Part shown: positions 14,300-14,645 of the stretch, piece by piece | Position numbering within the stretch: position 1 is the first letter of the stretch | How the letters are laid out: every line of letters begins with the position of its first letter | Source: Thermodesulfobacteriales bacterium | Lineage (GTDB): Bacteria; Desulfobacterota_D; UBA1144; Nemesobacterales; UBA2774 | NCBI GenBank assembly: GCA_004525335.1 | Contig: SPCL01000045.1 | Coordinates: 1-14,645, forward strand | DNA length: 14,645 nt | Direction of reading: 5' to 3' | Position numbers and translations under genes: made by a program | Notes under the pieces: generated by a model | Told to the model about the DNA's origin: nothing | The model's database searches: none | The model's input: the letters and a program-made list of their open reading frames with translations, nothing else

Positions 14300-14460
14300 C
14301 AAAACGAACTAAAAACCAATAACTTTGTATCTAGAATTACTCCTATTTTTATTGAAGTCGTCAATTATCATTTCGCAAATCATAATTAAAGTCATGTTTT
14401 ATATTTAGGGTTCAAATTTCCTTTCTTATTATATACAATATGTAAGAGCGGTAAATCCAC

Positions 14461-14645
14461 ATGAACGAGAGTAAAAACTTTTGAAGGCCATATACTCATT
14501 GCTATAATTCTCTTTGTATTATGTTTTATAAATACGTTTAGAAGTTTTGGGGAGGAAGTGATTGTAGAACAAGAAGTGGTAATAGCAGAAGTTTCACAAC
14601 TAACATCAGAAGAAGCTCTGGTTATTGCGGTTGCGGAGAATCCAA
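14461..14645 (+). pseudogene. N-terminus of a TolC-like outer-membrane protein, apparently frameshifted (cut by window edge)
   Basis: The ATG at 14461 reads MNESKNF then stops. Removing one A from the run at 14473-14477 would give MNESKTFEGHILIAIILFV and a hydrophobic signal segment. It then continues through SFGEEVIVEQEVVIAEVS into LTSEEALVIAVAENP at the edge. That last motif is the LTLEEAxxxALENNP-like start of the TolC/outer-membrane-factor domain. Such proteins form the outer-membrane channel of efflux or type I secretion systems. Without the frameshift, translation could only start at GTG 14558, which has GGGGAGG too close and no signal peptide. It is therefore either a recent pseudogene, phase variation in a short A-run, or a sequence error. 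The rest lies outside the window. Confidence 0.5.

Overview
The window looks like accessory and house-keeping DNA from an AT-rich Gram-negative bacterium. Outer-membrane-type proteins support this: a lipobox lipoprotein, a TolC-like N-terminus and Sec signal peptides. tRNA 3' ends carry an encoded CCA. I cannot assign a phylum from sequence alone. Intact genes are separated by many decayed mobile-element pieces (IS3-family ends and transposase fragments, two tyrosine-recombinase relics, tRNA 3'-end att repeats), so the left half and middle are a well-used insertion zone.

Layout. 1-204: left end and orfA start of an IS3-family element reading leftward out of the window. 456-1850 (-): exported DUF1254/DUF1214 protein with visibly higher GC than its surroundings. 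1986-2394: a transposase C-terminal relic, then a tRNA 3'-end repeat. 2513-3709 (+): DUF6607-type lipoprotein, followed by a frameshifted integrase tail (3711-3922) and a tRNA-Met(CAT) 3' half (3970-4014). The integrase-tail/tRNA block occurs twice (2281-2394 and 3882-3995) with identical internal spacing, suggesting stacked integrations at one tRNA. 6934-4207 (-): truncated SDR oxidoreductase, a Methyltransf_20-like methyltransferase, a fold-type I aminotransferase homologue and perhaps a 21-residue peptide. The SDR is cut by an IS end at 6935. 7103-7514 (+): an N-terminal integrase relic.

7734-8210 (+): two tandem, nearly identical ~90-nt small RNA genes, each with its own -35/-10 promoter, a 5' hairpin, an exposed double AUCCUCC (anti-Shine-Dalgarno-like) segment and an intrinsic terminator. 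The two terminator stems differ by a compensatory base-pair change. They sit directly before trhO (tRNA U34 hydroxylase, 8261-9184) and a doubly broken small secreted protein (9186-9573).

9665-9766 (-): a 33-residue single-TM protein. 9869-14119 (-): one 1416-residue polypeptide fusing malate synthase (N-terminal) to isocitrate lyase (C-terminal), so the whole glyoxylate shunt is in one chain; it has a good promoter and a perfect 15-bp palindrome upstream. 14461 to the edge (+): the start of a TolC-like outer-membrane protein that appears frameshifted in an A-run.

Most notable: (1) the tandem anti-SD small RNAs; (2) the aminotransferase homologue whose catalytic lysine is replaced by histidine (H276); (3) the malate synthase-isocitrate lyase fusion.
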